A stretch of DNA of 64,000 nucleotides, taken from Bursaphelenchus xylophilus (lineage: Eukaryota; Nematoda; Chromadorea; Rhabditida; Aphelenchoididae). The translations under genes and the position numbers were made by a program. This document shows positions 36,696 to 48,116 of this stretch, in pieces; the stretch's first letter is position 1; the number at the start of each line of letters is the position of its first letter. The notes under the pieces were generated by a model. The model was not told the DNA's origin. It saw nothing but the letters and a program-made list of their open reading frames with translations, and did no database searches. Location: contig CAJFCV020000005.1 in assembly GCA_904066235.2 (NCBI GenBank), positions 4,149,501 to 4,213,500 on the forward strand, written 5' to 3'.

Positions 36696-39600
36696 ATGCG
36701 GACTGTAATCCTGCTGGTGATGATATGTAAGTATCAAATTAGGCATATACATTTTTCGAGGTATTTTGAAATACGATTATCTTGATTTCAGCCCTGTCAT
36801 CGGCGCAGATCCGGACTTCAAGCCAGCTAAATTGTAATTTTGAGGGAGATTGCCGCTGGCAAAATGCGACTGGTCAACCGGAGCAGATCGGATGGACCAT
36901 TACCAATGACATAATCCCAGATGACCGGTTCCCATTGACGATGTCAAAGAACGATGAGGGTTTGTGAAATAGGCCAATTTTAATTTCTGATGAAAAGACT
37001 TTCAAATTGATTGCCAAAAATTTGATGACAATAATTTTTTAGGAAACTCTTTTGCCTACACATTTGGTCCTCCGGGAATGCATCAGATCGAATTGGTCAG
37101 CGATATTGTCGATTGTCAGTTGGGTGGGGCCAAGTTGTCCTTCTGGTACTACTTCTCCGGTCCCCAATCTTCCCTGGATGTGTGTTGTCGATGGCCTCCG
37201 GGAAGTAACGATCCCTCGCACCGGAAATGCTTCGAGCCGACGGCTGGACAAGGGCGGGCACAGCAGTGGACTTTCGCCAGTTTGGAACTGCCTCCCATTT
37301 CACAATCTATGGAGGTATATCTTTGGGGAATCAAGGGGTTATTATTAGGGTGTTATTATTATAATACAGGGTGGGCCAAAAAAAATGGACAAAATTGAAA
37401 GTCGGTGTATCCCGGCACGAATACCGTAATCAACGGAAAGGAAAATAGTTTTATAATTGTCAACTATCCTACTTTATCACAACTATTTAAATTTTTTATA
37501 TACTTTTGTTGAACCGCTGATACAAGCCAAAATACTAGACCAGTCCATATTCTGACTACGTTTTCCGAAAATTTTATGAGTCCAAAAATCTTCAATGACC
37601 TAAATCTCTACGACCAGCCCAAAACTGGTGGTTGACTGTTTATCAGGGTACTAAGGGGAGCCTACAGAAGCAAAAAAGCTGATAGTATTCTATTAATTTC
37701 GCTCCAGCAGTTCTCAACGTGATCCACAAGAGGTCCATCTGGATAATTCTAGATTTTTGAGATAATTGACATTCAAGAGTCGCAGGGGAGCCCGGCTCAT
37801 GCTATTGATAGCAAAAAGTGGTCGCTGTAAGGCATCTAACATTGCTTTACATGGGCCAGCAGTTGATTTGATAATAGCTTGCATCAGCCGTGCGCAGACC
37901 TTAAAAAATTTCAGCCGGCTATACCCAGAGACGCTGATATTTTTTGATCAGAAAATTTTTTCTTTTTTGTTGGCGTTTTTCAACGTGCCGGATAATTATG
38001 ACGGGATACTTTTATATCAAGGTGATACGACCCCTTTCTTCCATTTTAAGTCTGTTTCATAAAATTAGGATGCAGCTAGCCTTCAGAATCCATGTATTAT
38101 TGCGATGACCCATCAAAAAGTAAAAAAAAATCGATTTTTTGCTTGCCATCTTGCAGATTGAGTGGTACTGTTGTCAAAAATGCGCTTAGTATATTCATCG
38201 TAGAGTAGTAAACACCATATGGGGGTAATTAGTTCGAAACTGTTCAATATTTTTGGCAGAGCATCGATTTTCCGAAAGCGCCCAAATTAAGCTCGATTTT
38301 CCCTGGCCGAGTGTCTAACTTCTGGTCACTGGTTCTTCATTTTCCGAAAAGCTTGGGCTAAATCCTTTTAAAGCCTAAGGGGGCATGTCTCCTAGATTTG
38401 CGTAGACCGCTTGGTATGTCTTTACAGCGACTCTAAAAATTTTAGGGGTAAGAACTTTTGAAATTTTTGCCGCGGGAATTGGCGCGCTGACCCGGTGACC
38501 TTCCTGCAACCGTATGTTAGAAACTTCTGCAGATAGGACAAAAATTCTACAGTAAATATGTTACCTTAACACAGTACTTTCATGCCATGTATACGTTTTT
38601 TCACAAACTGTTTCATGGCAGGAAAAATCGAAGAAAAATTAATGTCCATTTTTTTTGGCCCACCCTGTATATTTAATATTAAGGTGTCCCGTAAGAATTG
38701 CAAATTTTTTGGGTCGTCGATTTGTCCGAAGTCTTATAAGCTTTGAAACGCATTACGGAGTATGTTGGATATACTCGTTTGAAGCCCAGATAAAGAGCTT
38801 CTAAATCGTATATGAAAAGGACACATAAGGTACACCTGCTACCCACACTGCCCCGATATTGTACTAGACATTAAGAAATAACATTTCGCAGGAAAATTCA
38901 TTGAAACATGACCAGATTTTGTAAAGATTTATACCGAAAGCGATTTTTTCTTTTGGAAAAATTACTGATCGCTCGTTCAGGGGCAATATTGACTTATATT
39001 TTGATTGCAGATTGTTCTCCGAGCCCGTTATGAGTCTCCCAAAGATGTAGTGGCCATTGATGACATAAAATACGAGGCTATTTTGTGTGGTAAGTTTTTT
39101 TTTGACCTTTACTGCCCTTCCATCGAGGTGAACAAGTTCTGAAGATTTATTTTTTACTCTATTTCGAAATTTTTTATATTGCACTTGACATATATCACCG
39201 AAAATTTTTTTCCAGAGAGTACTCATCGTCTGGGGTCTACGTCCGGTGGCGGTGGCGATATTGGAGAGCCAATGGTCCCTCAGAACATCCTGAGACAACT
39301 GCCCACTCAGAATGGATTAAAAACTTTGGACATGCGAGGAGCTTTACTGGCCAGTGAGGGTGTTGAAGGTAAAATAATATCAAAATCTTTGCTTTTTCAA
39401 AATACCAATTTTTTTTCTTGGACAAAAATAATTTTCAATGCATAATGTTCCTTTTCAGTCCCAAAATCGCCGTTTAATTCGGACTTTGACTACGATTCGG
39501 GCAACTCAAAGACAACGAATGAGGAATTGCAGAGGATTCACTCGATTCCAAGCGAATCCAACTGCAATTACAGCTGTAATTTTGATGATAATGTAAGTTT

Positions 39601-40482
39601 ACGTCTATTAGACTCTCTTAGATTTTTCAAGGTGTATAATATTAAATTGTGTTTTAGAACCTCTGCAACTTCACTATTCCTTCAGTCATCGACTTGCCGT
39701 CGGTTGGGATTTGGGAATTGAGGAAGGAGGCCATGTATAACTCGATTACTGGGATTAAAGAGGACGTCAGTAAGAGTGAGTGGCGATTTTTTTGCCGAAA
39801 AATGATGACTAATTTGACCAAAATTGTTGGCAATTGCATGGCACTGTGCAATTTCTCCATTCTTAAATTTTTTATTCAACGCTCAAATTTTCGAGGTCCA
39901 ATTTTTTTAAAATTTTGCCCACATACTCTATGTGGACCACTGATAACCCCCAAAAAATTTTAGCTCAAGCTTTGCAAGGGGAGCCGAGATATTCAACAAA
40001 AATTTTTGGGCAGTGGCTATGGGAAATCGGATAATTAAAAAATTTTTTTTTTTCAATTTTCCTATTTGCCCAAACTTTCTCCGATTTGCAGAAGGCTCCT
40101 TCCTGGCCACAGGCCCCAAATCCACTCCAGATCAGCAGTACGCGCTGCAGATCCGGCTGCATCTGGCCGAGCCCTCCAACCTCCACTTTGCCTACTATTT
40201 GGCCGGGATTAAGGGTCGGTTACGGGTGTGTCGCGACTTCCCGGCCCTCCAGGAATGCCCGTTTCAAGTTGACGGGGCCCGATTGGAGGGCGACGCACGC
40301 CAATGGAAGGACGGGAAAGTGAGACTGGCCGCCGGAGAGCATACAGTAGGCCTTTCTTGTGTTTGAGGACTGACTCATTGCAGATTACAATCGTGGCCGA
40401 CAGATTGGCCAAAAACTATTTGATCGGTATCGACGAGTTCCGATTTCTCAACGAAAATGACGCCAGAGAAGTTCAATGTTGA
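36696..40482 (+). CDS. Secreted MAM-domain protein, 9 exons, 435 aa
   Basis: MAM domains are extracellular adhesion/assembly modules with a jelly-roll fold. Exons: 36696-36726, 36792-36959, 37043-37314, 39011-39089, 39216-39368, 39459-39592, 39658-39775, 40092-40345 and 40384-40482; 1308 nt in frame. Residues 1-15 are a signal peptide (MRTVILLVMISLSSA). The first MAM domain covers about 24-183: LNCNFEGDCRWQN at the start, KLSFWYYFSG in the middle, and VVAIDDIKYEAILC at the end. A Ser/Gly linker follows. A second MAM-like module at about 280-435 opens with NLCNFT and closes with YLIGIDEFRFLNEN. No transmembrane or GPI segment is visible, so it is probably secreted. The first MAM domain is split by a 1.7 kb intron that contains a 1.3 kb mariner-like element. 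Confidence 0.9.
37367..38667 (+). mobile_element. Decayed mariner-family transposon E1 in a MAM gene intron
   Basis: CAGGGTGGGCCAAAAAAAAT and the inverted end TTTTTTTGGCCCACCCTG bound a 1301-bp unit flanked by TA (37365-37366, 38668-38669), the length and target site of mariner-type elements. On the plus strand near 37930-37970 a piece reading LIFFDQKIFSF resembles the mariner transposase motif around a catalytic Asp (DEKIF), but stops and frameshifts surround it. Inactive. Confidence 0.8.
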
Positions 40483-40695
40483 TTTGTGCCCGAATATTAT
40501 GACATTAGACTGTATATACCTCAAACTTTATTGCTTAAATTTGCATAAATCTTTATTTCTCTCAAAACCGGGTGAATTTTGCGATTTTAACCGGGAAAAA
40601 TCTGTTAATTATAATATGTTTGGAGCAATAAAACAACCGAAAATGTTGTCAATCTACATGAAGAATACAGTAGAGACTCGGAAAACGCTGTGAGA

Positions 40696-41372
40696 TTAGA
40701 ATTTGCCGACCAAAAGAGCCGAGAAAAACATGAAAATTAGGGAAACGATGGTCGAACTCGGGGTCGACGCCGAGTTCCATCGCTGGTTGCCCTGGGGGTC
40801 GTTGAAACGGCCGTTCAGCTCTTGACTGTCCTGGAATTGCCCTCCAAAGGGACGCTGCCCTCCGGCACCGCCGCCGTTCGCAAACCCGTACTGGGTGTTC
40901 TGGGCTTGGTAGAGACTGTCCTGAGCGCCGGCGTTGTAGGCACCGTATTGCTGAAAACGAAAACATGATTTTGTTCAAGTTGAAAAATAATTTCATTTTT
41001 TAAATAAGCAGCGTTGTTTTGATGACATTAACAGGGCTTTTAATCTTTGAAAACCCAAAATTTTCTCCTTTTCTGGGAGTTTTGGACCTTGTAGATGATA
41101 ATAGAAAAGTTTTCTTAATTCTGCCTCAAGACAATTGTAATTTTTTGTTGGAATTTTTTATTTTACACCTAAAAAAGACTCTCTATTCTCCAAATTGAAA
41201 AAATAATGCTTCTTCTTTTTATCAAACTCACTCTAAACTGAGGTCTTGATCCGTAAGCGAACGGAGAATTGACTTGACTCCTGCCACTCGGAGAGATCGT
41301 CTGGATTTTAAAAATCTCTTCTTGAGCCAAAGCCATCGCCAAAACAATGCATAAAAGAATTAGGCACTTCAT
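40696..41372 (-). CDS. Small secreted, probably GPI-anchored Gln/Gly-rich protein, 2 exons, 131 aa
   Basis: Function not recognised. Exons (minus): 41372-41232 and 40950-40696, joined in phase 0. The start is ATG 41372; residues 1-16 (MKCLILLCIVLAMALA) are a clear signal peptide. The middle is rich in Gln, Gly, Asn and Tyr (AQNTQYGFANGGGAGG; FGGQFQDSQ). The end has small residues NSASTPSS followed by a hydrophobic tail IVSLIFMFFSALLVG and KF, the layout of a GPI-attachment signal. It converges with the MAM gene, 213 bp apart. A short surface or matrix protein is the safest reading. Confidence 0.77.
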
Positions 41373-42611
41373 GGTCAACTAAAAAATTTTTAAAAAAATT
41401 AAAAATTAAAAAAAAATAAAATTCAAGGAGCTTGTTATTCGCGTGGCTCTCAAAGATCGGCGAAAAAAAAATAAATTTTAATTCACTGTGATCGGGATCA
41501 GATCTCGAGATGCAACGGAAATAAACTCGAGCACGTCAAAGGGGAAGGCAAACAAGAGGATCGGCTCGAGTGGGATGTCAACCTGTGTGCAGCCGATACG
41601 AGTGTTTATCGTAGCTCTTAATACTTGATCTCGGATTTATTTGGGCCGCAAATAAGGATACTCTACTTACTTCTTTAACTTTTGAAAAAGGCAGTTCTCA
41701 AGGGTAAATTTGAAAATTTTGCTTATAATTTGACTGAAAAAGGCTGGACAGGCCAAATTTCAACTTCTGAAAATTGTATGACATCAAGGTTTTCAACAGA
41801 CTTTTTTGGCGAGAGAGTAAGGAAAATGAGGAGAGATGGTCAGAGAAAAAAGTATTTGGTTCAAAAACGTTTAGTTTTTTTTAGAATTTTCTAGAATTTT
41901 TGATTTCTGCAAAGCGCAAACAAAAAATATTTCATTTTTTTTAAATCTCCAAAATTCAAAAATTTTTTCTCCACAAAAATTCTTTTATCATTCGAATTTT
42001 TAAAATTTTTGGGATTAATTCCGCCATAATTTCTGCAAGACCCAACCGAAAATTAATTCAAAATTCTTCCAAGACCGTCAAAAACTATTATATGTTCCCT
42101 TAATTCTAGAATACTGCCATTGATTTCAACACTATTGAAATGCACTAATATCATCAACAACCTCTGAACTCCCCCAAAAAACGATGACTACATATTGTCA
42201 ACTTAACCACCTAAAACTTCGTTTAAATGCGTTGAGTTTGGTTTTGAAACGTTTTTAAGCCCGTCCCAAAAAAAACCCGGGGCCAAATCAGAACTGCAAA
42301 CTAATGCGAAAACTTAAGTCAAAGTAAAACAAGGTTTGGAAAAAGAAGAAGATAAACATGGAGTAATCAACTTTATAGTTGTCAAACAAACGTCAATTCG
42401 ACAGAAATGAGAGGGAAACTATAAAGCGGATCGCCAAATTACGCGCTCTATTGTAGCCTGAGGGTGGGATGAAAAAAAGGAGGCGATGACTCGGTGTTAT
42501 TTTGACTTTGTGGATTTATATAGAGAGAGTAAAATTGGGAAATTATATTGAATGGGTCTGAAAGGAGAGCCTGAAATTTATTTTTGAGCAAACAGTAAAA
42601 AATTTTATGTA

Positions 42612-43279
42612 CAGGGTGTTCCTAGAATTATGGAAAAAACTATTCATTAATAATTTGTGCTCGGTGGTCCAATCCAAAATTTTTTTTTGCATTCTACAGA
42701 AAAACCTCGGAGTTTTTAGAATCAAAAAAATGTTTTTCTTTTATCGGCGGAGGCTTCCGTAATCCGCGTTGGATTCGGCAGAGTGTATTTTTCACAAATG
42801 AGGCTGTAAATTGTTGTATGTGTAAAGAAAATGGGCGGGAAAGGATTCGGAAGATACAATGTGACATTTATTTAATATTTTTGTCATTTGGCGGAGACAT
42901 TTTTTAACCTCGGCGGACGATTTGTCTTCGACTTTGGGGAGTCAAAATTGGCTAAACCCAAAACGTATGGTATTCCTGGGGCATGGCGCCTAAATAAGAC
43001 CTAGTACGTCTTCGGCCCACCTAGAGAAGAAAAAATGCAATTAGGCGGAGAAATCGGCGGAGAAAAAAATTATCCCATTTTTACAGCCTCATTTGCGAAA
43101 AACCCACTCCGCCGAATTCAAGGCGGATTACGGAAGTCTCCGCCGATAAAAGAAAAATTTTTTTTGATTCTAAAAACTCCAAGAGTTTTCTGCAAAACGC
43201 AAAAAAAATTTTTCGGATTGAACCACCGAGTACAAAGTTATTAACGAATAGTTTTTTCCATAATTCTAGGAACACCCTG
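42612..43279. mobile_element. Family C element, 668 bp with TIRs of about 200 bp, TA-flanked
   Basis: CAGGGTGTTCCTAGAATTAT and ATAATTCTAGGAACACCCTG are the ends, with TA at 42610-42611 and 43280-43281. Inverted similarity runs inward through ACTATTCATTAATAA, GGTGGTCCAATCC, TTTTATCGGCGGAGGCTTCC and CACAAATGAGGCTGTAAA, leaving a centre of about 270 bp. No coding frame. The long TIRs and CAGGGTG... ends suggest a Tc1/mariner-mobilised element. Confidence 0.82.
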
Positions 43280-43721
43280 TAGTTTACATCGCGAAAAATC
43301 GCGATCTTTGGCGCAAGCTTTGCAAAGAAAAAGAGACGGCGAATAAAATTTATTTCTCTGGCGGTCTCTCCCCATTTTCTACAGTCCCTTGCTGATCTCT
43401 TTTCGAAAGTCTTGAATGGGAATGCAAAATAAAATTTCCCGCAAATTACGATTTTCCAGTGACAAAGTTGGTCATCTTTGAAGCTTCATAAAAACCGCTG
43501 TGTCAAGCCCTACTATACAAAAAATATATCAATAGATAGCGTTTTCAAAGTTCTTTTAGAAGATCTTAACACAAATTTTAAAACCTTACAGCAACCTGTA
43601 AAAAAATGCAAACAAAAAAACGGCGAAGTCATACTTCTAGACCTAATAATATTGCAAACAGACCACCTCTCCAAGACTTGAAAAAAATCTGACGATCTGT
43701 CATCTAGAAATTTAGTTTTGA

Positions 43722-43958
43722 ATGACGTTGCCTTATTACAAAGAACTTCTGGACATTTTATATGATTCACAAACAAATTGGTCATACGTTTTCAATAAAC
43801 TTCGGTCCATAAAATACGGTAAAAAAAGCAAAAAAGATATTGAATTACGAACAAGGGAGAGTAACTCGAAGATCGAGCAGTTCAATGCTCTTTCGAGAAC
43901 AATGTTGCATATCGGATTGCTGTTTGGATTGAAGCTGTGGATACAAACTAAACTCTAA
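43722..43958 (+). CDS. Candidate 78-aa protein of unknown function
   Basis: An ATG frame follows an acceptor-like AGAAATTTAG by only 6 nt, with an in-frame stop between, which would fit a spliced-leader site. The product begins MTLPYYKELLDILYDSQTNW, has a Lys-rich centre and ends in a hydrophobic helix MLHIGLLFGLKLWI. The codons in the last third look gene-like. No family is recognised and no further exons were found. It may also be chance. Confidence 0.33.
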   Translation: MTLPYYKELLDILYDSQTNWSYVFNKLRSIKYGKKSKKDIELRTRESNSKIEQFNALSRTMLHIGLLFGLKLWIQTKL

Positions 43959-44304
43959 GGTGGACACAGGTTTAGATTGTAAAATTATTTCGATTTTTAG
44001 TTGGGAAAAGACGAAAATGGAATTTTTTAGAACCTATCTTTCTTCATGAACGCAATTTAAGTTTTGAAATTTTTGGTTTAAGATTTGTAGCGAAGGCTAA
44101 GATTTTTCAAATTTTTTTTATAAATATAAGGCCTTATAAGGTCATTCTAGATCTATTTTTTCCATAAAAGTACAACAACCAAAGCCATTGCTCATTCCGC
44201 CTTCATGTCTCGGCATCGTCAAAAATAACCATCAAATTGCCAATAAAACTTTTTTTTTTATTATACATGGCCAGACGAATCCATAAAAAATTTTTTTGGA
44301 CTTT

Positions 44305-47300
44305 TCATCGATTCCACGAGTCCTTCAACTGGTCGAAATAGATCTCGCCGGCATTGGAGCAATCCAACTTGTTGGGTTTTCGAGGCATTTGCCAACAAGT
44401 CAAGCGATTGAGGTCGCGGACAAAGGCCGATTTCACGAGAGGAACGTAGGCAATGGTACAGGAAATGTGGCAGAGGGAATACAGATCCACGATCAGAAAG
44501 CCGACCTGAAAAGTTTACCGTTAGTTAATGCGAAGGTTGATTCTCTTCTGGCCAAAAAATTATTAAATTTTTTATTATAAAAAAAGAGCGAGAGACGATG
44601 TTAAATGAGGAGAAATGGCCAGAGTAAACAATATTTTTGACTAAACTCTTGCAAGGGAAGTCCTTTACGTTCGAAAAACACAGTCAAATGAGATGTTCCT
44701 CACACTTAGAACACTGCTATAACAAACATGCAATTCTTTGATTTTTTTGGTTGAAAGTTGTCCAAAAATTTCAGTTTAGTCCAGAACTTGTGCTCCAAAT
44801 TCTAACAAGGAAAGTCACTTTTTTCGCAGACGGACTTCGGAACGGGACCTAGTAGGTTTCAAACCTGAAGCGTCTGCGATCATACAACTGATTTCCAAAA
44901 GTGTTTACGGGGCTTCTCGGCCGAGAAAATCGACCGCAAAGTTTAGCCGAAATGAGCGAATAGCCTCCTCAAAAGAAACAGCTTATTTCATCTGCAGTGG
45001 TGGCCGAGTGGTCAGCGCGCTCGCTTTTTGCGCCAGAAGAGGCGGGTTCGATCCTCTGCGCAGTTGATTTTCTTTTTTGGTTCGTAAATATTGATTTAGT
45101 ATGTAAACATAAAATGTATACACTTTTGTAATTTTTTACAGTAATTTAAACGTAAATTCAAAGCTGAATGTTCATGAATATTGTAAAGTCAAAACAGGGC
45201 TGGGTTAATGAAGATATAGTTCCTAAATTTGTGTTTTATTAAAAATTGCTAATAATTAGCATATGTGATGTTAACGGCATCTCTCTATTTGATTCAATGG
45301 CCAAAAGAAATGCATCCGCAGGCGACCGAAGCCGAACTCACGTCTTCTGGCGCAAAAAGCGAGCGCGCTGACCACTCGGCCACCACTGCAGATGAAATAA
45401 GCTGTTTCTTTTGAGGAGGCTATTCGCTCATTTCGGCTAAACTTTGCGGTCGATTTTCTCGGCCGAGAAGCCCCGTAAACACTTTTGGAAATCAGTTGTA
45501 TGATCGCAGACGCTTCAGGTTTGAAACCTACTAGGTGCCGTTCCAAAGTCCGTCTGCGAAAAAAGTGACTTCCCTTGTAAGAAACTTTGAGTGTTCGGCT
45601 TGAAGGCTTCTCTTGCCACAAAATTCTATTCTATTTGCAATTTACTTCATCAAAATCGGTGCTATGCCCTTTTTTGGCAGTACAGTGGGGGACCTGATCC
45701 AGTGGCAAAAAATGTACCATTTTGCATCCGGGAAGTATCAAAAATGTGGCAAAATGCTTCCATCCCCAAGTTCAAAAAAAGTTGTTTTGGAGGGAGCGCC
45801 ATTTTTGGTCACAAAAAGATCCGGAGATTTCAAAGGATCGCCTTTGAAATCTGAGTTTTTTCACTTGAAGGTATTTTGCCAGCCACATTTTTTGGGTACG
45901 TTTTTTGCCACTTTATCAGGTCCCCCATTGTAATTGTCTAGCCTTTCACACCTTTTATCCACTTTTCAGACCGAACTTTATTGTGCAAGACCTCCATTGT
46001 TTTGTTGAAAACCGAGTGCCGTAACATTCCTCATGTCCTACACTAACCCGTCCATTAAACTTATTTTTGCATTTCTTTCTCCCTTGTACGCACTTTACAC
46101 ATGCAAGGGGGTCATTAATACACCTAATTTCACATTTGTTTTCCTAATGTATCAGTTAATACTTGGTCGTTCTTTAAAGGTTATCGTAAAAAACAAAAAT
46201 GGCACGAGATGTTGCCAAGATTTGCGAGTAAATTTAATCTAATTTCCGGGGAAAACAGCTTTCGAAATCAACAGAAATTACAGCTAGAAATCCATGAGCC
46301 TGTTTAACTCATAATTTCCACTATAAATTTAATGGTTTAAGGGCCAAATTAAAGGCAGTACTGTAAATGTCATGGATAATATAAAAAATACCCTTAAATG
46401 TCACAAAAAAAAGTAATTTGGCTACTTACATCGCCCAGAAACTTGGAAAATACAGTATGATCGCCATATTTTTGAGCAAGAATCCCACGGTAAACTCCGA
46501 TCGCCAGACCAGTCCACGCCGCCAAGACAAAAGTGGCCATGGACGGGAAGATGGAGGCTGTTGTGTACGAGTTCTCTGTGGCCTGAAAGCGAGCACTGAG
46601 ACTTCGAAGGCTCAGACGATTCAATCGGCCTTGTCTGGTGCTCTTTCGGAGAACGGCGAGCCACTGAAATCGGAAGGTAAGGTAAGTTTGAAGGCTTTGA
46701 AATTTTGATGACAATAAAATTTTTTAATTTTTTAAATCTCAACGCGTTGTTGCAACTGTTCAGTTGTGAATTCTTAGAATTCCTTTTTGAGTTTTGTGCA
46801 TTTGATATAAAATTTTATACTTTGAACTCAACCAGCAGACATTTACAAGATATTTAAACTGAATCCACAATGAGCCGTCTGCATTGAGCCAGGTGAAAGC
46901 GCTTTGCTAACTTTCAAATAAACCAAAATCAAAATTTTTCTGGTTCTATGCAAAAAAGCATCTTGATATTATACAAATGAATAAGATATAAACTTACCGC
47001 CGCTCCCAACAAACAAGAAGATGACGAAAAGGTGAAAGCAGCCACCTCGTAGAACCAGTTGATGTGGATTGGCAGGCAACTCATCCGCGAGGTGTAGAAG
47101 TCAAAGTCGTTGTATAGGAACATAAATACGTACCAGGAAAAGATCCCGACAGTGAGGCTGATACCGAGCTGAAAAAGGATACTGTAAAAATAAAAAAATT
47201 TTAAAAGTAAATTCTAGCTAATATTCTAAAAAAGATGGTTGTAAAATTGTAAGTTTTAATGTGTAAAAAAAGAGTAGACTGTTGAAAAAAATGTAACATA

Positions 47301-48116
47301 CTCCTTTTTACATATTTATTTTTACATATTTTTGCAATTTTATACTAAAATCTCTCTTTTTCTATAAATATTATACGTTATCTCAGACATCCTTAATATT
47401 TTTCCAATCAAACAGCATAAAATATGACTGCTACAAACGCCCCAAACTGTAATTGAAAAAGAGTACATTCAACCCACCATGATGAAAACAAGAGTCCACG
47501 CCAGAGCCCTGGCCTTTGTCTCATACACATCGACGAAATTGTACGCCAATTGTCTCTCAACGGCGAGCATTAGCATACTCACAGACGCGTCTACTGCCGC
47601 GATGTTGTTCAGCATGCCCAGAACAGTACAGCCGATATTCACACCCAAACGATTCTCATTATCAATTGTGAGATCGTTGTAAATGTGACCAAGAAGTAGA
47701 GTGATATGCATAATTTCCATGGAGATTACTGTATTGCACTGAAAAGTATGTATAAAAATGCATTTTTCGTAAGGAAGATTTAAGGTAAACTTTGCTTCTT
47801 AATTTCTCAATTTTCGTATAAATATGCTCTACTTTAGAGAGGCGGCTGAGAAATTCAACAATGATTTTTTGTGAGAGGCTACGATAAATTGGGGGAGACA
47901 GCCAGAGAAGTTAAACTAAGGCCGACTTACAATTGTAATTCTGAAGTTGATATGCAACGCTGACAAACTCGCGATCCTCCGCACATAATAAACTTTCATC
48001 ACAAAGGTTACCACCGCAAACAATCTGTATCCCGTCGTAAAATCGTTGTAAATATCCTCATGCCGATCGAAGTACGGTACGAGGCTCATGTTGTCCCAGG
48101 CCCTGTTCTCTCGCAT
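44305..48116 (-). CDS. Sra-superfamily serpentine chemoreceptor, 5 exons, 350 aa
   Basis: Predicted nematode 7TM chemosensory receptor. Exons (minus): 48116-47931, 47738-47478, 47168-46998, 46663-46430 and 44505-44305; all introns are phase 0, 1053 nt. After TM1 comes LSALHINFRITI, then EIMHITLLLGHIYND (TM2), VDASVSMLMLAVERQLAYNF (TM3), a Cys-containing extracellular loop (MSCLPIHINWFYE), LRSLSARFQATENSYTTASI (the LSxRFQxxEN signature of the Sra/Srab group), and a last TM, FLIVDLYSLCHISCTIAYVP, with a tail ending IYFDQLKDSWNR. The start could be ATG 48116 or the in-frame ATG 48089. The last intron is 1.9 kb and carries an inverted repeat with tRNA-like arms plus a family B element, so correct splicing must skip much foreign DNA. 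Assignment to Sra, Srab or Srb is not certain. Confidence 0.87.
44805..45578. mobile_element. 774-bp inverted repeat with a tRNA-like sequence in each arm
   Basis: Arms 44805-45070 and about 45305-45578 are near-identical reverse complements (ACAAGGAAAGTCACTTTTTT outward; GGCTTCTCGGCCGAGAAAAT inside). Each carries TGGTGGCCGAGTGGTCAGCG with the RNA polymerase III A-box. The left copy (44997-45064) also has a B-box, GGTTCGATCC; the right copy is altered there. The outer end ACAAGGGAAGT equals that of family A. It lies in the last intron of the Sra-type gene. Confidence 0.82.
44997..45064 (+). pseudogene. tRNA-like sequence (A-box and B-box) in the left arm
   Basis: Read 5'-3': A-box TGGCCGAGTGG, then AGCGCGCTCGCTTTTTGCGC, then B-box GGTTCGATCC, in about 68 nt. 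The T-stem pairs imperfectly and no clean 7-bp acceptor stem can be formed, so it is a tRNA-derived promoter module rather than a working tRNA. A second copy on the minus strand lies at about 45313-45392 with a damaged B-box. Confidence 0.6.
45683..45930. mobile_element. Family B element, copy B5, in the last intron of the Sra-type gene
   Basis: CAGTGGGGGACCTGATCCAG to ...ATCAGGTCCCCCATTG, TA on both sides (45681-45682, 45931-45932). The left half is well kept, including GCATCCGGGAAGTATCAAAA; the right half has lost the matching CTTCCCGGATGC block. Confidence 0.82.

Larger units (their letters stand above)
41373..44304. other. Intergenic region holding a long-TIR element and one candidate short gene
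   Basis: It contains the family C element (42612-43279), a small ORF at 43722-43958 listed separately, and old dispersed-repeat blocks (for example GAGAGATGGTCAGAGAAAAA near 41830 and TCTGCAAAGCGCAAACAAAA near 41905). Nothing else is supported. Confidence 0.55.

Noticed and set aside
44997..45064. Functional tRNA gene
   Set aside because: The T-stem has mismatches, no acceptor stem can be paired, and the sequence occurs as an inverted pair inside a transposable element.
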